From: JBBRSC01 sp038245795
GTDB lineage: Bacteria > Actinomycetota > Acidimicrobiia > Acidimicrobiales > Microtrichaceae
NCBI GenBank assembly: GCA_038245795.1
Contig: JBBRSC010000126.1
Location: 1-9,438 of the forward strand
Direction: 5' to 3'
Length of the DNA: 9,438 nt
The stretch's first letter is position 1; every line of letters starts with the position of its first letter. The notes beneath the pieces are model-generated. The model saw nothing but the letters and a program-made list of their open reading frames with translations, was not told the origin of the DNA and did no database searches. The translations under genes were made by a program, and so were the position numbers. Positions 6,900-9,438 of the stretch are shown piece after piece.

Positions 6900-8390
6900 A
6901 TGACCACTCAACTTCTGACTACTCAACAACGCACCCCTCGCATACGACTCATCGCGGCGCTCGGCGCGCTCGGTGTTGTCGCACTCCTTCCTGCCTGCGG
7001 CAAGTCCACCGACAACGCGGGAATCAACGGCAACGCCACCGCCAGCAATTGCCCGGTTGGCGCCTTCGACAAGGCGTCAAGCCCGACCACCATCAAGCTG
7101 TGGCACAGCTACGTTGGCAAGGCAAAAACCACACTCGAGGCGTTGGCCGCCAAGTACAACGCCACCCAACCCAAGGTCAAGGTTGAGGTCGAGTCACAGG
7201 GCACCAGCTACGTCGAGCTGCTTCGCAACTTCAAAAATGCACTCCCGACCAAGAACCTCCCCGCCATCACGATCGGCGAGGACATCGACACCCAGTACAT
7301 GGCGGACTCCGGCGTGGTGCTCCCGGCCAGCGACTGCCAAGCCGCGGATCCCGCTGCCGCCGAGCAAACGAAGGACATCCTCCCGGCAGTGAAGGCCGCC
7401 TACACCGTCAAGGGCGTGCAGTATCCGGCTTCAATGAACGTCAGCACCATCGTGCTCTACTACAACAAGGAGCATTTCCGGAAGGCTGGCCTCGACCCGG
7501 AAAAGCCCCCGACGACGCTGGCGGAAGTGAAGGCCGCCGCCGAGAAGCTCAAAGCGTCGGGTGCCTCAAAGCAGCCATTCGTCATGAAGCTCGACCCGTG
7601 GTTCGTCGAGCAGTGGACTACCGGCGCGGGGCAGACCCTGGTCAATCAGAACAACGGTCGTGACGGCACCGCAACCGCTGCCACCTTGACGAATCCGGCC
7701 ACCACCGAAGCCATGAACTGGGTTGCGGGCATGAAGGCAGCGGACCTCCTCAACGGTGTTCCTGGGACCGACGGACAGATCAACCACTATCTCGCCATGG
7801 CGACGGGATCGTCGTCGATGCTCCTCGAGACCTCCGCAGCCATCACCACCATCAACGGTGTGCTCGAAGGCAGCTTCGATCCCAAGGATCTCGGATCGGA
7901 CCTGCAACTCCCACCTGGGTTCAAGGTCAGCATCGACCTCGGTGTCGGATTGAACCCAGGGATCACCGAACCAGGTAAGGGTCAAATAGGTGGCGGGGCT
8001 TGGTACATCACCAATACCGGCACCCCCGAGGTGCAGTCTGCAGCATGGGATTTTGTGAAATTCTTCAACACCACCGCCAGCCAGGTGCAGTGGACAATCG
8101 ACGGCGGGTATCTGCCAATTCTGGATTCAGCGAAGAGCGACCCGACGCTGAAGTCGGACTGGGAGACCTCTCGACGCGGAAAGTGGCTCGCCACGGCATA
8201 CGGGGGCATCTCAACACTCAACCCTGGCTTCCCAGGTGCGCTGATCGGCCCATACGACAAGTTCCGAGACGAATTCCGCAAAGCCCTCGAAGGCGTCGGA
8301 CTCAACGCCGCACCGGTAGATGCGTCTCTCTCCAGCGCGAACGCCGCTATCACCAAACAACTCGAGGCCTACAAGGCCAACCAGTTCTAG
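6900..8390 (+). CDS. ugpB: Extracellular solute-binding lipoprotein, UgpB-type
   Basis: Ligand-capturing subunit of the importer, 496 residues, anchored outside the membrane. A signal peptide (Arg12-Arg16 then a hydrophobic run) ends in lipobox LPAC (30-33), giving lipidated Cys33. The mature protein has the family-1 binding-protein pattern: TIKLWHSYVGK (64-74), an MADSGVVLPASDC stretch (134-146), the cleft region SMNVSTIVLYYNKEHFRKAG (178-197) followed by LDPEKPP, SSSMLLETSAAI (304-315), GGGAWYITNTGTPEVQSAAW (364-383), DGGYLPI (401-407), and GALIGPYDKFRDEF (446-459) near the C-terminus. These resemble actinobacterial UgpB-like proteins as I remember them. Ligand is inferred only: glycerol-3-phosphate, glycerophosphocholine-like diesters or an oligosaccharide. 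The binding protein comes last, 53 nt after the second permease. No ugpQ phosphodiesterase is seen. Confidence 0.92.
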   Translation: MTTQLLTTQQRTPRIRLIAALGALGVVALLPACGKSTDNAGINGNATASNCPVGAFDKASSPTTIKLWHSYVGKAKTTLEALAAKYNATQPKVKVEVESQGTSYVELLRNFKNALPTKNLPAITIGEDIDTQYMADSGVVLPASDCQAADPAAAEQTKDILPAVKAAYTVKGVQYPASMNVSTIVLYYNKEHFRKAGLDPEKPPTTLAEVKAAAEKLKASGASKQPFVMKLDPWFVEQWTTGAGQTLVNQNNGRDGTATAATLTNPATTEAMNWVAGMKAADLLNGVPGTDGQINHYLAMATGSSSMLLETSAAITTINGVLEGSFDPKDLGSDLQLPPGFKVSIDLGVGLNPGITEPGKGQIGGGAWYITNTGTPEVQSAAWDFVKFFNTTASQVQWTIDGGYLPILDSAKSDPTLKSDWETSRRGKWLATAYGGISTLNPGFPGALIGPYDKFRDEFRKALEGVGLNAAPVDASLSSANAAITKQLEAYKANQF

Positions 8391-8468
8391 CCAAACCTCC
8401 CGCCAGCCGGTCATCGCCGGGGAGCGCTCAGACCTCAATTCCACGCCTCATCAGCCGATCGAACATCC

Positions 8469-9438
8469 ATGCGGCTTCCCCCTCTCATGCGCGCGATGAC
8501 CCCCGTCATCATGCTCCTTGCAACCATCCCCGTGTTGACTGGTACCGCTGGCGCGACAGGTCTCTCCCTTCGCCTAACCATCGATTCCGACGGCACCGCA
8601 CCATTCGATTCGTCGCCGGGACCCGGGCTCGACACCGGTGCCAACAACGGAATCCTCAGAACCATTGATGTTGCGAGCTATCGACTCGATTGGTCGTCCG
8701 ACGGCGCTTCATCCAACATCGTCATCACCCAAGTGTTCGACACCGCCATGACGTTCACCGAGCTCCCCGCCGCATGCGTGGGATCCGGAGCCACCCCCCC
8801 GTCATCGCTCAGTCCCGATCGGCATACGCTCACGTGCAACCTCGGATCCCGCCCCGGAGGGTCACACGGTTCGGTGCTCTCAACAGCAACGCTCGGTGGC
8901 GTGACCGACGGAACGGTCACCACGACGACTGCCTCGATCGCCACCGACGACTCGCCATCACTCGCCGCCTCGGCGATCTCGTTGATTGCCTCATCGGCAC
9001 CGCAGCTCAACCTTCTGGGCGACATTCGACCGCAATCCATCGGGAGGCTGACCGACCCGGTTCGACTCGACGACGGGTACGTCATGGTGTGGGGCGTCGG
9101 CGTACTCGTCGGAGGATCCGGGAAAGGCACCGAAGCCATCACGTCGCCGTTCACCTTCGATGCTGACCTGTCGGGGATCAGCCCGAACGCGCGGCTGGTC
9201 GACTTTGCGTTGCCGGCTCGCTCGCAGCGCCCGAACCCGACCAGCACATGTGGCCCGGCGGACATCGTCGGGAAAATTCCGTTCGGCCATGATCCCGACG
9301 TCAACGCCTCGGGCGGCAACTGGCTCACGACGAACTCGGGAGTCTGGACGTGTGCGCAATCCTCCCCCGGCGCACCAATCTCGGTGTCCGTTGCCGGCGC
9401 CGACACCTCGACCAGCATCTTTCCCAATCAGGACAACG
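8469..9438 (+). CDS. Secreted cell-surface protein, probable adhesin (N-terminal part, runs off window)
   Basis: An uninterrupted frame from ATG 8469 to the window edge (323 codons, no stop). The N-terminus has an Arg, a hydrophobic core (about 12-24) and a Gly/Ala-rich cleavage region ending near AGA (27-29), a typical signal peptide; ATG 8487 or 8496 are alternative starts, and none has a clear Shine-Dalgarno. The mature part is Thr/Ser/Gly-rich and beta-like. DGTAPFDSSPGPGLDTGANN (41-60) followed by GILRTID, and later GSGKGTEAITSPFTFDADL (216-234), match my recollection of the N-terminal domain of large actinobacterial wall-anchored proteins with DUF11 or isopeptide repeats. Four cysteines (103, 123, 261, 295) could form two disulfides. 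The C-terminus, where an LPXTG sorting signal would lie, is outside the window. The gene starts 78 nt after the binding-protein stop and is probably an independent unit. Confidence 0.82.
   Translation, partial: MRLPPLMRAMTPVIMLLATIPVLTGTAGATGLSLRLTIDSDGTAPFDSSPGPGLDTGANNGILRTIDVASYRLDWSSDGASSNIVITQVFDTAMTFTELPAACVGSGATPPSSLSPDRHTLTCNLGSRPGGSHGSVLSTATLGGVTDGTVTTTTASIATDDSPSLAASAISLIASSAPQLNLLGDIRPQSIGRLTDPVRLDDGYVMVWGVGVLVGGSGKGTEAITSPFTFDADLSGISPNARLVDFALPARSQRPNPTSTCGPADIVGKIPFGHDPDVNASGGNWLTTNSGVWTCAQSSPGAPISVSVAGADTSTSIFPNQDN

Noticed and set aside
8397..8429. Hairpin-like CTCC...CCGG/CCGG-GGAG and the palindrome GAGCGCTC after the binding-protein gene
   Set aside because: The stem is interrupted by a 6-nt bulge and there is no T-run, so termination here is possible but not supported.
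8678..9427. Minus-strand open frame (249 codons) at the right end
   Set aside because: It is antisense to the secreted surface-protein frame, which has a signal peptide and family-like motifs, while the antisense product has neither.

Overview
This is a GC-rich bacterial window whose genes favour G or C at third codon positions. Gene content (AcsA-type acetyl-CoA ligase, UgpB-type binding protein, a wall-protein-like secreted ORF, weak or absent Shine-Dalgarno sites with TANNNT boxes close to starts) fits a high-GC actinobacterium. The class Acidimicrobiia is a guess from the overall look, not something the sequence proves.

Layout. (1) Positions 1-1868, minus strand: a two-gene unit of acsA and, 10 nt beyond its stop, the start of a thiamine-diphosphate-dependent dehydrogenase E1 alpha subunit cut off by the window edge. 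Together they suggest a carbon-utilisation locus feeding acetyl-CoA (pyruvate, acetoin or branched-chain oxo-acid type). (2) Positions 1869-2833: a small orphan lipoprotein on the minus strand with a reasonable promoter, then a regulatory-looking gap holding a perfect 18-bp palindrome. (3) Positions 2834-3421, plus strand: a small potassium-channel protein with a TVGFGD selectivity filter and no cytoplasmic regulatory domain. (4) Positions 3422-3993: a gap with an unassigned open frame, a stem-loop, a tRNA-Gln(CUG) on the minus strand, and the upstream region of the next operon.

(5) Positions 3994-8390, plus strand: a complete four-gene ABC importer of the Ugp/carbohydrate (CUT1-like) class, in the order ATPase, permease, permease, lipoprotein binding protein. 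The first three genes overlap by 1 and 11 nt and the binding protein follows after 53 nt with its own good ribosome binding site. The binding protein delivers ligand to the two EAA-loop permeases and the MalK/UgpC-like ATPase drives uptake. Glycerol-3-phosphate, glycerophosphodiesters or an oligosaccharide are all possible ligands. (6) Positions 8469-9438, plus strand: the first 323 codons of a secreted, Thr/Ser-rich protein that resembles the N-terminal part of actinobacterial surface adhesins. It runs off the window.

I see no CRISPR array, transposase, integrase, toxin-antitoxin pair or recognisable defence module. Most of the window is ordinary metabolism and transport. The points worth a second look are the 18-bp palindrome, the unassigned frame beside the tRNA, the orphan lipoprotein, the acsA/E1 coupling, the possible leaderless starts and the truncated surface protein.
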